A stretch of 64,000 nt of DNA, taken from the NCBI GenBank assembly GCA_030149295.1, contig JASBRV010000115.1, forward strand, positions 1 through 64,000, given 5' to 3'. The notes beneath the pieces were generated by a model. The model did not search any database and was not told where the DNA came from. It saw only the letters and a program-made list of their open reading frames with translations. The translations under genes were made by a program, and so were the position numbers. Below, one piece after another: positions 8,773 to 16,362 of the stretch; the first letter of the stretch is position 1, and each line of letters begins with the position of its first letter. This DNA is from Bacteriovoracales bacterium (lineage in GTDB: Bacteria > Bdellovibrionota > Bacteriovoracia > Bacteriovoracales > Bacteriovoracaceae).

Positions 8773-8787
8773 GCTATTTTTATCAAA

Positions 8788-9273
8788 TTAATGATCCAAT
8801 TGTTCGCCTTTAAAGTCATGATCTGAGTAGACGATTCGATCGTGCATCTCATGGTTAAAACCATGAATATCCTCGATATTGGCCACATTTCTAAAGAGGG
8901 TGTTGCATTTGTAACAGGCTACAACCATAGGAACAAAGAAGTAGAGAAGAATATCCAGGGCCGCTAAACCTAAGAAGACAGAATAGTTCCAGGGAAAACC
9001 TACTCCAATGATCTCAAAAACTAAAACGGATATTGCCCCAAAAACAAAGAGACCTACACCAATTTTACGATTGAAGTCTTTTTGTTTGTAAAAATCCATT
9101 CGAGAACAACTAGGACAAGTCTTTAAACGGCCCTCAAGATGTTCGTCATTAAAAGAAATTGGCATAAGATTTTCGCACACTTGGCACTTCGCCTCAGTGG
9201 CGTCTTTTGTGGGTTTGATATGAATCCCTGAACCACATTCACTACAAGTAAGAGTTATTTCCATATTTGTCAT
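8788..9273 (-). CDS. Membrane protein with zinc ribbons
   Basis: A 161-residue protein of unknown function. The N-terminal half has cysteine pairs CSEC (about residue 10), CQVC (about 32) and CPSC (about 54), enough for zinc ribbons. After KQKDFNRKIG come two membrane helices (about 70-90 and 98-120), then a further CYKC pair (about 122) that may complete a ribbon at the membrane face, and an acidic, histidine-rich tail. Its ATG overlaps the stop of the preceding membrane gene by four bases (ATGA), so translation is coupled. A second ATG three codons in is also possible. No catalytic motif is visible. Confidence 0.68.
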   Translation of the reverse strand: MTNMEITLTCSECGSGIHIKPTKDATEAKCQVCENLMPISFNDEHLEGRLKTCPSCSRMDFYKQKDFNRKIGVGLFVFGAISVLVFEIIGVGFPWNYSVFLGLAALDILLYFFVPMVVACYKCNTLFRNVANIEDIHGFNHEMHDRIVYSDHDFKGEQLDH

Positions 9274-10037
9274 AACAGCAATCCATATTCATAAAAAAGA
9301 TAATTGGAAACCAGCTCTCCAACGAAAACAAAAAATGTCATAGCGTAGAGCATACCCGTTGCGCTTTGTATTGAGCGCATGGCCACCAAGCGATAAGCAA
9401 AGTAACTCATAATTCCAAGAACCAAATAACCCCAACCGGCCCGCATGGCCAGCATCATCCAATTAAAGGAGTAACCTCCTCCTTTCATCGTTCCCATGAC
9501 AAAGAAGTCATCAGCTTTAAAATAACCATTAATGCTATATCCAAGCTTAATGATGAAAAATGCCCACATGAAATAAAGAGCTATCTTTAATGGCTTCTCT
9601 GAAAGTCTTGGGGTGACAAGATACCAATGCCCCATCACCATGGCATAGGTTACGCTTCCTAAGAAGAAAATCGAAGAAACAGCGAAGAGAAACTCTTGCA
9701 TATTTGTATTGTTCATTAAATAGACAAGAAGGGTAAAAGCAATATTGTGAACAGCGTATAAGCCCCACATAAATAAGTTCTTTTCATCTTCATGAAAGAG
9801 ATAAATAAAAAGAAACGAGAGAATTCCAACATAATAAAGAATTGATTGAGGGTCAGTGAACGTTCCATAACGAAGATGTAGAATTAGGGCGATAAAAGAG
9901 CTCACTCCACATAGAGCACTCACTACTTTTAAAAAGCCTGCCCCCGTTTGTCTTGTGTCTGCTAAGAAGCTAAAAGCGCCTACGCCTAAAGCAAGGGCCA
10001 CAAGAAAAAACTCCGTTAACATGAGAATCGTTGCCAC
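9270..10037 (-). CDS. Multi-pass membrane protein of unknown function
   Basis: A 255-residue, strongly hydrophobic protein with about seven membrane helices. The segment YAMVMGHWYLV near residue 130 is the most distinctive part: a helix carrying a histidine and a tryptophan. Otherwise there is no motif I recognise. The start is a GTG at 10037 that lies inside the end of the Nudix gene, with GGAG 6 bases upstream. The 3' end overlaps the zinc-ribbon gene by four bases. The three genes form a tight operon (Nudix, this gene, zinc ribbon). The context does not reveal a function. Confidence 0.65.
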   Translation of the reverse strand: MATILMLTEFFLVALALGVGAFSFLADTRQTGAGFLKVVSALCGVSSFIALILHLRYGTFTDPQSILYYVGILSFLFIYLFHEDEKNLFMWGLYAVHNIAFTLLVYLMNNTNMQEFLFAVSSIFFLGSVTYAMVMGHWYLVTPRLSEKPLKIALYFMWAFFIIKLGYSINGYFKADDFFVMGTMKGGGYSFNWMMLAMRAGWGYLVLGIMSYFAYRLVAMRSIQSATGMLYAMTFFVFVGELVSNYLFYEYGLLL

Positions 10038-10492
10038 ATTTCTCTCCAGTCTTTATCAAGTCGATTTTCAAAAAAATAAATACCCAAGTCTTCAAGAATT
10101 CCCTCATTGGCCTCGGGAATCACTCCTTTGAATTCTTCTAGGGATTGAAAGGTAAAATCCTTCCATCCTTGCTTACTTAACACTTCTAGATACTCGCTTT
10201 GAGGTGAAAAAGAAAGAAGATGGGTATAGAGCACCACTTTGCGGTCATTGTAGGTAAAAGGATAGGTTTTAAAGGGCTGAATGGATTCCAAAGGAATGTC
10301 TAAACCCGTCTCTTCCCTAAGCTCTCTTTGAGCGCAGTCTCTTGGAAACTCTCCAGACTCAAGTTTGCCCCCCGGAAACTCCCACAGGCCATTTAAGGGA
10401 CCATTCTCTGATCTGATTTGACCCCAAAGGCGGGCGGAATCTCCCTCAAGATATTGAAAAGGGATAACTATACTAACAAGGGTTTGCTTCAT
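10016..10492 (-). CDS. mutT: MutT-type Nudix hydrolase
   Basis: A 158-residue Nudix enzyme. The Nudix box runs from GGKLESGEF to RELREETGLD (about residues 41-65) with every conserved position of the G-x5-E-x7-REUXEEXGU pattern present. Preceding LWEFPGGK is characteristic of MutT, which removes 8-oxo-dGTP from the nucleotide pool. The protein is about 25 residues longer than E. coli MutT, with a C-terminal extension. It heads a three-gene operon with two membrane proteins, so another nucleotide-diphosphate substrate is possible. No good ribosome site is seen before the ATG; the gene is divergent from dus with 25 bases between them. Confidence 0.8.
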   Translation of the reverse strand: MKQTLVSIVIPFQYLEGDSARLWGQIRSENGPLNGLWEFPGGKLESGEFPRDCAQRELREETGLDIPLESIQPFKTYPFTYNDRKVVLYTHLLSFSPQSEYLEVLSKQGWKDFTFQSLEEFKGVIPEANEGILEDLGIYFFENRLDKDWREMWQRFSC

Positions 10493-10517
10493 GATGGGCT
10501 TTTACCATGTGCAATAA

Positions 10518-11570
10518 GTGCCTGCCAACTTCACATCTATGGGAAACTTGGCTATACCAAGCACCATGTTAAATAGTTCAAGATTTGCCACCAGAATCCC
10601 TCCAGGCTCGCTGCTTTTTGCTCCCATGGAGGGCATCACAGATGAGCCCTATCGTATGGCCATTCAAGAGGCATTTCCAGAATGGAGCTACCTATCCACA
10701 GACTTTTTACGACTCCCCACTCAGGGAGAATATAGCGAAAAGAAAGTTCTTCAACATTTTGGTCTTCATTGCTACTCCAACGAAAAAATTAGAAAGAAAA
10801 CTGGCTACCAAATTCTCACAACAGCACATGCCAATACAGCACCTCATATTAGAAAAATCGAAAAACTTGGCTTTGATCATCTCGATATCAACCTTGGTTG
10901 CCCATCAAAGAAGGTCAACTCTCACAAGGGTGGTGCCTATCTTTTGGATGACCTCGATTCTCTAAAAAAAGTATTAAAAGACATTAGAGATAATTTTTCT
11001 GGTCTTTTCACAGCAAAGATTAGAATTGGTTATCGCAATGACCAAAAGTTTTACGATATTTTAAAGCTTCTAGAAGATGAAGGAGTTGAAGCCGTCACTC
11101 TCCATGGAAGAACACGCGATCAAATGTATGAAGGGCGAGCAGATTGGAGTTACATCAAAGAAGCTGTCAAAAACCTCTCTATCCCCCTTATAGGAAATGG
11201 TGACTGTTGGAGTCTGCTTGATATCGAGCGAATGTTTGAGGAGACTGGATGCCATGGGATCATGCTCGGAAGGGGTGCCCTTAAAACTCCTTGGATGGCA
11301 ACTCTTTACGAAGAACATAGAGACAGACTATATGCCGTTAATGAAGAAAGTCTTCTTTTTGAGAGAAAAAACTATCTCGATTATTACTTTCATCTTTTAG
11401 AGAGGAATTATCGAAAGATTAATCTTGATGATGATCAGCTTCTAAGAAGATTTAAGGCCTTTAGTCGCTATCTCTTTGATGATTACGATAAGGGTAATGA
11501 ACTTCGTTCGCAATTTCTTCGCTCGAGAACTCTCGAAGAATTTAAAGAGAAGCTCGGTAAACTCAAATAA
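10518..11570 (+). CDS. dus: tRNA-dihydrouridine synthase
   Basis: An FMN enzyme that reduces uridines in the tRNA D-loop. About 335-350 residues. APMEGITDEPYR opens the barrel (about residues 36-47). The active-site segment NLGCPSKKVNSHKGGAYLL carries the conserved cysteine. HGRTRDQMYEGRADW and GNGDCWS are the FMN phosphate-binding parts, and IMLGRGAL closes the barrel. The start is uncertain: GTG 10518, ATG 10539 and ATG 10566 are in frame and none has a strong ribosome site; the family alignment begins near SLLFAPMEG, so the later ATG is possible. Its 3' end overlaps the next minus-strand gene by 8 bases. It is not clearly DusA, DusB or DusC. Confidence 0.92.
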   Translation: MPANFTSMGNLAIPSTMLNSSRFATRIPPGSLLFAPMEGITDEPYRMAIQEAFPEWSYLSTDFLRLPTQGEYSEKKVLQHFGLHCYSNEKIRKKTGYQILTTAHANTAPHIRKIEKLGFDHLDINLGCPSKKVNSHKGGAYLLDDLDSLKKVLKDIRDNFSGLFTAKIRIGYRNDQKFYDILKLLEDEGVEAVTLHGRTRDQMYEGRADWSYIKEAVKNLSIPLIGNGDCWSLLDIERMFEETGCHGIMLGRGALKTPWMATLYEEHRDRLYAVNEESLLFERKNYLDYYFHLLERNYRKINLDDDQLLRRFKAFSRYLFDDYDKGNELRSQFLRSRTLEEFKEKLGKLK

Positions 11571-11979
11571 AACCCCATCCCATTTTTTTGTTTAAAAAGA
11601 CAAAGCCCTCAAAGCAGCCCCATCCTAAAATCGTAAACAAAGGACTCCAATTGGGATTAATAATACTTAAAACTCCCGAAATCAGAAAAGGAATCATAAG
11701 CCGAGCAAAAGGCTTCATCCAAAAAAGGGGGTTTTCCGGTAAAAGGTTAAAAAGATACTGCTGAAAGCGAAATAAATTTCCTAAAAATGAAAAACGATAA
11801 CTCCTACTCAAGGCCTTCTCTTCAAAACCGGGGGTGTAGTACATAAAAGGCCATGAGTAGCCCAACATAAAGAAAACACCAAAGACTGGATCTGTAAAAA
11901 GAGTTAATAGTCCCCAAAAAACTAAAGCAGGAAGTAATCCATATAAGTAATACTTTTGCCTCTTTTGCTTTTGATCCAT
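11563..11979 (-). CDS. Small membrane protein of unknown function
   Basis: 138 residues with about four hydrophobic segments (roughly residues 11-28, 30-48, 92-110, 112-128), basic N-terminus and many aromatic residues. GGAG 5 bases before the ATG supports the start. It follows the short-chain dehydrogenase gene by two bases, so they are probably cotranscribed. Its tail overlaps dus by 8 bases. I recognise no family. Confidence 0.62.
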   Translation of the reverse strand: MDQKQKRQKYYLYGLLPALVFWGLLTLFTDPVFGVFFMLGYSWPFMYYTPGFEEKALSRSYRFSFLGNLFRFQQYLFNLLPENPLFWMKPFARLMIPFLISGVLSIINPNWSPLFTILGWGCFEGFVFLNKKMGWGFI

Positions 11980-11981
11980 GA

Positions 11982-12665
11982 CTACTCCAATGCCCCACTT
12001 TTATGTAAGAAAGTGATATCTGAAAATTGCATATTCGGTGGACTTTTCACCACCATATCAAAGACCTGAATGAAGTCCTCAGGATCGAGCATTTTAGAAC
12101 GTTCAAAGTCATCACTAATATTTTCCCAAATTGGAGTATCGATTGCCCCTGGCATAAGAGTACTAAAGCGAACTCCCAGTGATTTCCATTCCTCACGACA
12201 AGATTCGACAAGACCATTTAAAGCAAACTTTGAAGCACAGTAGGCTGAAACATTTTCAAATCCCTTCTTTCCCGCAATCGATGAGATGTGAATCAAGTGA
12301 GTCACTTCTTCGATAACGAAGTCATGGCCATGCTTTAAGATATGAAAAGGCCCCAAAACATTAGTTCGTAAATGTTCAAGAAAAACTTCACTCTCCATCT
12401 CCACAACAGAACCCATCTCATAAATACCGGCATTATTCACAATGAGATGAAGACCGTAAGTCTCTTTTCCAATTTCATCGTACATACTCTGGACAGACTC
12501 TTCGTCTGTCACATCAACGTTGAGGTCAATAAACTTGGGATGATCGAGTTCAGTCTCTCTTCGACTTGCCCCAAAGACAACGTAACCTTCTTCCAAAAGG
12601 TATTGGGCTATTTCATATCCAAGTCCGCTCGATGAACCTGTGACAAGTGCGTATTGAGTCCTCAT
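11982..12665 (-). CDS. Short-chain dehydrogenase/reductase
   Basis: A 227-residue classical SDR. TGSSSGLGYEIA (residues 10-21) is the NAD(P)-binding glycine loop, with ASRRE after strand two hinting at NADP preference. IVNNAGIYE is the NNAG motif. The catalytic triad is visible as SSIAGKKG (Ser) and YCASK (Tyr and Lys). FSTLMPGAIDTPIW matches the PG motif after the active site. The substrate is unknown. It precedes a small membrane protein in a two-gene operon. Confidence 0.9.
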   Translation of the reverse strand: MRTQYALVTGSSSGLGYEIAQYLLEEGYVVFGASRRETELDHPKFIDLNVDVTDEESVQSMYDEIGKETYGLHLIVNNAGIYEMGSVVEMESEVFLEHLRTNVLGPFHILKHGHDFVIEEVTHLIHISSIAGKKGFENVSAYCASKFALNGLVESCREEWKSLGVRFSTLMPGAIDTPIWENISDDFERSKMLDPEDFIQVFDMVVKSPPNMQFSDITFLHKSGALE

Positions 12666-12714
12666 AAGTAACTATTTTAATAGGACTTTCAATGAGTACA
12701 AGAAAAATATGATC

Positions 12715-13677
12715 TTATTTAAATACGGGCTTCCAACCAGAAGAACCTGTATAAATTCTCTTATTCCATCCATCATTAGTTAGCCAACAATCGTCTCCCT
12801 TCAATCTTTTTATGGGACAATTGTTAAGAGAACCGTATGTCCAAAATCGAGACCCATTTTTAGCATGATTTCGGAGTCTTTTTGGTGATCCGACGCCAAT
12901 ATGAAGCGTCTGACACCCAATTCCTACTTGAAGGCTAAAAGGTTTTGACTTGTAGAGCTCACATAAATACTTTTGGGCTTTTGCTCTTTGCCTTGGTGTA
13001 GAAAAGTCCAAATCAAATCCACGTGCTTGAATATGATCACTTGATCTGGCACCACCTACTTTCTTATTATAACAAAGTGGACGGTACCAATTTCTCAAGG
13101 TTATCCCAATAGATCCATAGGCATCGCCATCATTGATAACTTCCCTAAGTTTTCCGGCCAGAAGCCCTTGAATCGCACCCGAAGGCCAACGGCATTTTGC
13201 TGGCAATAGAACTTTATGGCCACATGCTCTTGCATGGCCTGGGCGATGGGGACTAATCATTTCACTGGCAGAAAATTTGCCAATAACACCCGACTGATCT
13301 AAGTAAGCTTGAAAATCTGATCCGGTTTTTCCATAGTCTTGTGGATCAATAAGGTCGCCTCCGAGACGTCTTGCTGCCTCCTCAAGGTCATCTAACTCAC
13401 CTTTCGTTAAATCAGGGCAAGAGCGACTTCCTGCCATATCATAAAGATCAGAGGCACTAGCTATATTACGCTTTGGTTCAATTTTCTTCTTAGGAATAAA
13501 AACAAGAGGCTTTTTATAGCCCGGCTCATGATCATCACAAATATGATCTTCATATTGATGTTTTGAGCTTGATTGCCCTGCCGCTAGTTTTTCAACATTT
13601 TCACTCTTGTTAAAAGTGTTACTGCAGGAAATGAGGAATAAAGGGAGTATGAGGGTGTTTAGATTTAGTTTTTTCAT
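12715..13677 (-). CDS. Lipoprotein with an M15-like (D-Ala-D-Ala metallopeptidase) domain
   Basis: A 320-residue lipoprotein: signal peptide with lipobox LISC at about residues 15-18. The C-terminal half contains SSDHIQARGFDLDF (about 217-230) and, about 40 residues on, TLHIGVGS. The spacing and residues match the SxHxxG..xDL and HxHxGV zinc motifs of M15/Hedgehog-type DD-peptidases, giving His, Asp and His ligands. Such enzymes cut peptide cross-links of peptidoglycan. Several cysteines (about eight in the mature part) suggest disulfides, fitting an extracytoplasmic location. Family match is by motif only; overall similarity to known M15 members is weak. It is monogenic between rny and the SDR gene. 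Confidence 0.62.
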   Translation of the reverse strand: MKKLNLNTLILPLFLISCSNTFNKSENVEKLAAGQSSSKHQYEDHICDDHEPGYKKPLVFIPKKKIEPKRNIASASDLYDMAGSRSCPDLTKGELDDLEEAARRLGGDLIDPQDYGKTGSDFQAYLDQSGVIGKFSASEMISPHRPGHARACGHKVLLPAKCRWPSGAIQGLLAGKLREVINDGDAYGSIGITLRNWYRPLCYNKKVGGARSSDHIQARGFDLDFSTPRQRAKAQKYLCELYKSKPFSLQVGIGCQTLHIGVGSPKRLRNHAKNGSRFWTYGSLNNCPIKRLKGDDCWLTNDGWNKRIYTGSSGWKPVFK

Positions 13678-13757
13678 GGCCCTAGTTTAACCCATGCGCA
13701 AAGAGATTTCCCCGTAGGAAAATCCTACTTACCTCTCTTATCTTTAAGTAAGTATAT

Positions 13758-13787
13758 AAAAAAAGGCCGGATAAATCCGACCTTTTT
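13758..13787 (-). terminator. Intrinsic terminator after rny
   Basis: Seven-base stem (13765-13771 with 13776-13782), loop of four, followed on the minus strand by seven T. One position pairs only as G-U in the minus-strand transcript and would be a C-A mismatch on the plus strand, so it acts for the minus strand. Confidence 0.85.
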
Positions 13788-13809
13788 ACTTTAAGAATTT
13801 TAATTTTTC

Positions 13810-15369
13810 TTATCTCGCTACACCAACAGCTTTGGTTTCTCTTAAAACTGTAATCTTAATAGTTCCAGGATAAGACATTTCTTCCTCAATCTTCTTCGCG
13901 ATGTCACGAGAGAGAAGCACTGTTTCTTCGTCAGTCACATTTTCGTTTTCAACAAAAACACGAACCTCGCGACCACCTGAAATAGCGTAAGAACGATTAA
14001 CCCCGTCAAAAGAGTTCACAATCTCTTCGATATCAGTCAATCGAGAAACATAAGACTCCATCATTGCTTTACGTGCCCCTGGGCGAGCTCCCGATAGAGC
14101 ATCAGCAGCAGCAACGAGGTGGGCAAGTACTGATTCAGGTTTTTCATCATCATGGTGGGCACGAATCGCATGAACAATGTCAGCTGGCTCGCCATATTTC
14201 TTAGCAAAGTCTGCTCCAATAACAGCGTGAGAGCCTTCTGCTGATGCATCAAGAACCTTACCGATATCGTGAAGTAGTCCTGCACGTCTCGCTTGCTTTA
14301 CATTAAGACCCATCTCTGAAGCCATCGCTCCACAAATAAAAGCCGCCTCAATGGCGTGCTGGTATTGATTCTGAGTATAAGATGTACGCCAATTAAGGGC
14401 ACCAACAAGCTTAAGAATCTCTGGGTGAATACCGTGAACGCCAATTTCCATTTGAGCTTTTTGGCCGAGATCAAGAAGCTGCTTGTCCATTTCACTTTTT
14501 GCTTTATCGTGAAATTCTTCAATCTTCGCGGGATGGATACGGCCATCAGCAATAAGCTTTTCAATTGTTCTTCTGGCGATTTCTCGTCTCACAACATTAA
14601 AAGAAGAGATCACAACAACTTCTGGAGTGTCATCGATAATGAGGTCAACCCCACAAATCTGCTCAAAAGCACGAATGTTACGACCTTCACGACCAATCAA
14701 GCGCCCCTTAACGTCATCAGAGGGAAGATCAACGGTAGAAATCGTTTTCTCTGCAACATATTCACCAGCAAAGCGTTGAATCGCGATTCCAACGAGCCTC
14801 TTTGCTTGACCTTCAGCTTCTTCTTTCGCTTCCTCTTCAATTTTCTTGGCCATTTTCGCAAAATCAACTCGAGCATCTTCTTCCATAGTCTTTAGAAGCT
14901 CTTGCTTTGCTTGATCTTGAGTCATACTAGCGACCTCACTAAGCTTTTGTGAAATTTCGCTTTGGCGCTCTTTATATTTTTCTATTTCTTTTTCGACCCT
15001 TTTCTTTGCGGCTTCAACTTCTTCTTGAGCACGATCGAGTCTCTCTGACTTCTCTTTATTACTTTCTAATTTAGACTCAAGCTTCGCCTCTTTTTGAGCA
15101 AGATCACGCTCTTGTCCCTTAAACTCTTTTTCACGGTTACGCATCTCATTTTCAAATTGCGTTCGCTCTTCTTTAATAATTTCTTTGGCTTCTTTTCTGG
15201 CCTTGTACTTGATGTCATTAGCCGATTCTTTCGCCTTCTCTATAATTTGGTCGCCTTTCGCTTCTCTCTCTTTTAACTCTGCTACCGCTTGTTTATTACG
15301 GACAAAGAATCCAAGTGCTGCGCCTACAATCAAGAAAAGGATAGAAGCGAGAATAACTGAAATATCCAT
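13810..15369 (-). CDS. rny: Ribonuclease Y
   Basis: Membrane-anchored endoribonuclease that starts decay of mRNA. 519 residues, the standard size. An N-terminal membrane helix (residues 4-24), a long charged coiled coil (about 30-200), a KH RNA-binding domain (about 210-270, with GRLIGREGRNIRAFE), and an HD phosphohydrolase domain (about 335-430) with the metal-binding GLLHDIGKV and later AHHDDEKP. AAGGAG lies 8 bases before the ATG. It follows fthC closely, and a strong hairpin sits in the 43-base leader (15388-15404). Its own terminator lies downstream. Confidence 0.97.
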   Translation of the reverse strand: MDISVILASILFLIVGAALGFFVRNKQAVAELKEREAKGDQIIEKAKESANDIKYKARKEAKEIIKEERTQFENEMRNREKEFKGQERDLAQKEAKLESKLESNKEKSERLDRAQEEVEAAKKRVEKEIEKYKERQSEISQKLSEVASMTQDQAKQELLKTMEEDARVDFAKMAKKIEEEAKEEAEGQAKRLVGIAIQRFAGEYVAEKTISTVDLPSDDVKGRLIGREGRNIRAFEQICGVDLIIDDTPEVVVISSFNVVRREIARRTIEKLIADGRIHPAKIEEFHDKAKSEMDKQLLDLGQKAQMEIGVHGIHPEILKLVGALNWRTSYTQNQYQHAIEAAFICGAMASEMGLNVKQARRAGLLHDIGKVLDASAEGSHAVIGADFAKKYGEPADIVHAIRAHHDDEKPESVLAHLVAAADALSGARPGARKAMMESYVSRLTDIEEIVNSFDGVNRSYAISGGREVRVFVENENVTDEETVLLSRDIAKKIEEEMSYPGTIKITVLRETKAVGVAR

Positions 15370-15387
15370 TTTGCTTTCTCCTTATAT

Positions 15388-15411
15388 CTTGGGTCTCACC
15401 CAAGTTTTTTT
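15388..15411 (+). terminator. Hairpin with U-run in the rny leader, oriented antisense
   Basis: CTTGGGT (15388-15394), three-base loop, ACCCAAG (15398-15404), then seven T on the plus strand (15405-15411). As a terminator it faces the plus strand, which has no gene here. On the minus strand the same hairpin lies between the fthC stop and the rny ribosome site, with an A-run before it and no U-run after it. Confidence 0.6.
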
Positions 15412-15412
15412 A

Positions 15413-15997
15413 TTAATTGATACACTCAAAAATCCCACATTCGCTTACAACATATTGAACCAGAACATCGTGGTCTTCATGAGGAATATCAGCCTCAATT
15501 TGTTCTTCAAATGCAACCCCCACAATCACTCCCTTGAAACCATTCAAATAGCGATCATAAAAGCCTTTTCCTCGTCCTAAGCGATGACCATCTTTTGAAA
15601 AGGCCAAACCCGGAACAAGAATTATGTCCGGAATTACTTTTGGAGTGGTTTCCCTAGGTGTTCTTATCTTCACCCCAAAAACCTTGCTCTCAAGTAATTC
15701 TTGACTAGGACACTGACGAAAAATCATCTGATTCTCTTCAATGTCCGGAAAAGCGAGTCCTTTTAAAGAAACTCTCTTTTCAATGGCCAACAAGTCAGCC
15801 TCATCGTCCAACGGTGCGAAAACACCTAGAACAATTTCGTTAAGGGGATGATGAGAGGTTTGAGAGAAGTTTTCCAGAAAAGCCTGAAGATGATTTCCCA
15901 GAAGCTCATTCTTTAACTTTTTCTCTTTCAAAGGAATATTCTTAATTCGCTCTTTTATCTCTCTTCTTAGGGCACGCTTACGCTCACTAATGCCCAT
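15413..15997 (-). CDS. fthC: 5-formyltetrahydrofolate cyclo-ligase
   Basis: Converts 5-formyltetrahydrofolate to 5,10-methenyltetrahydrofolate using ATP. 194 residues, usual size. The basic N-terminal helix with RKRALRREIK is typical. The signature segment HRLGRGKGFYDRYL (about residues 132-145) provides the ATP and folate sites, preceded by ILVPGLAFS. AAGGTGG stands 7 bases before the ATG. It follows zapA at 43 bases. Many bacteria keep zapA and this gene as neighbours, often with 6S RNA between; the gap here is too small for 6S RNA. Confidence 0.93.
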   Translation of the reverse strand: MGISERKRALRREIKERIKNIPLKEKKLKNELLGNHLQAFLENFSQTSHHPLNEIVLGVFAPLDDEADLLAIEKRVSLKGLAFPDIEENQMIFRQCPSQELLESKVFGVKIRTPRETTPKVIPDIILVPGLAFSKDGHRLGRGKGFYDRYLNGFKGVIVGVAFEEQIEADIPHEDHDVLVQYVVSECGIFECIN

Positions 15998-16040
15998 AAA
16001 TCTTCCACCTTATAATCCTACAAGCTGGTCGAGATACGAA

Positions 16041-16346
16041 TTACATGGTCGATGGAGTTACTTCTTCGATCAAATCAAGGGCTTGAGAAGCCTTTTCCTT
16101 TAGTTCATTAACTTCAGTATGATATTGATTCTCAAGGCGCAGCTTTTCGTCAGCTAACTGAAGGGCAACCAAAAGGGCAACTTCTCCGCGCTCGAGATGA
16201 GGAGCTTTATCCATAATTTTATTCGCCTCGTTTCTCACGAGGTCAACAACTTCAAGTGGAGATGACGATGTGCTCGCATCTTGCTCTCGAAGCCTTACTT
16301 TATAACCAAGAATTTCGTATTCAACACTACTTGTCTTACTATCCAT
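16041..16346 (-). CDS. zapA: Cell division protein ZapA
   Basis: A 101-residue FtsZ-ring stabiliser. The N-terminal globular part (EYEILGYKVRLRE, about residues 8-22) and the long C-terminal helix with ALLVALQLADEKLRLENQ (about 60-77) match the ZapA family, in which the helix forms an antiparallel coiled coil. It lies 16 bases after ftsY and 43 bases before fthC, so it is in a four-gene division/RNA operon with rny downstream. Ribosome site is weak (AAGG touching the start). Confidence 0.85.
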   Translation of the reverse strand: MDSKTSSVEYEILGYKVRLREQDASTSSSPLEVVDLVRNEANKIMDKAPHLERGEVALLVALQLADEKLRLENQYHTEVNELKEKASQALDLIEEVTPSTM

Positions 16347-16362
16347 ACCTTATTAGATTACT

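Noticed and set aside
15998-16040. 6S RNA between zapA and fthC
   Set aside because: The gap is only 43 bases, too small; neighbouring gaps are equally short.
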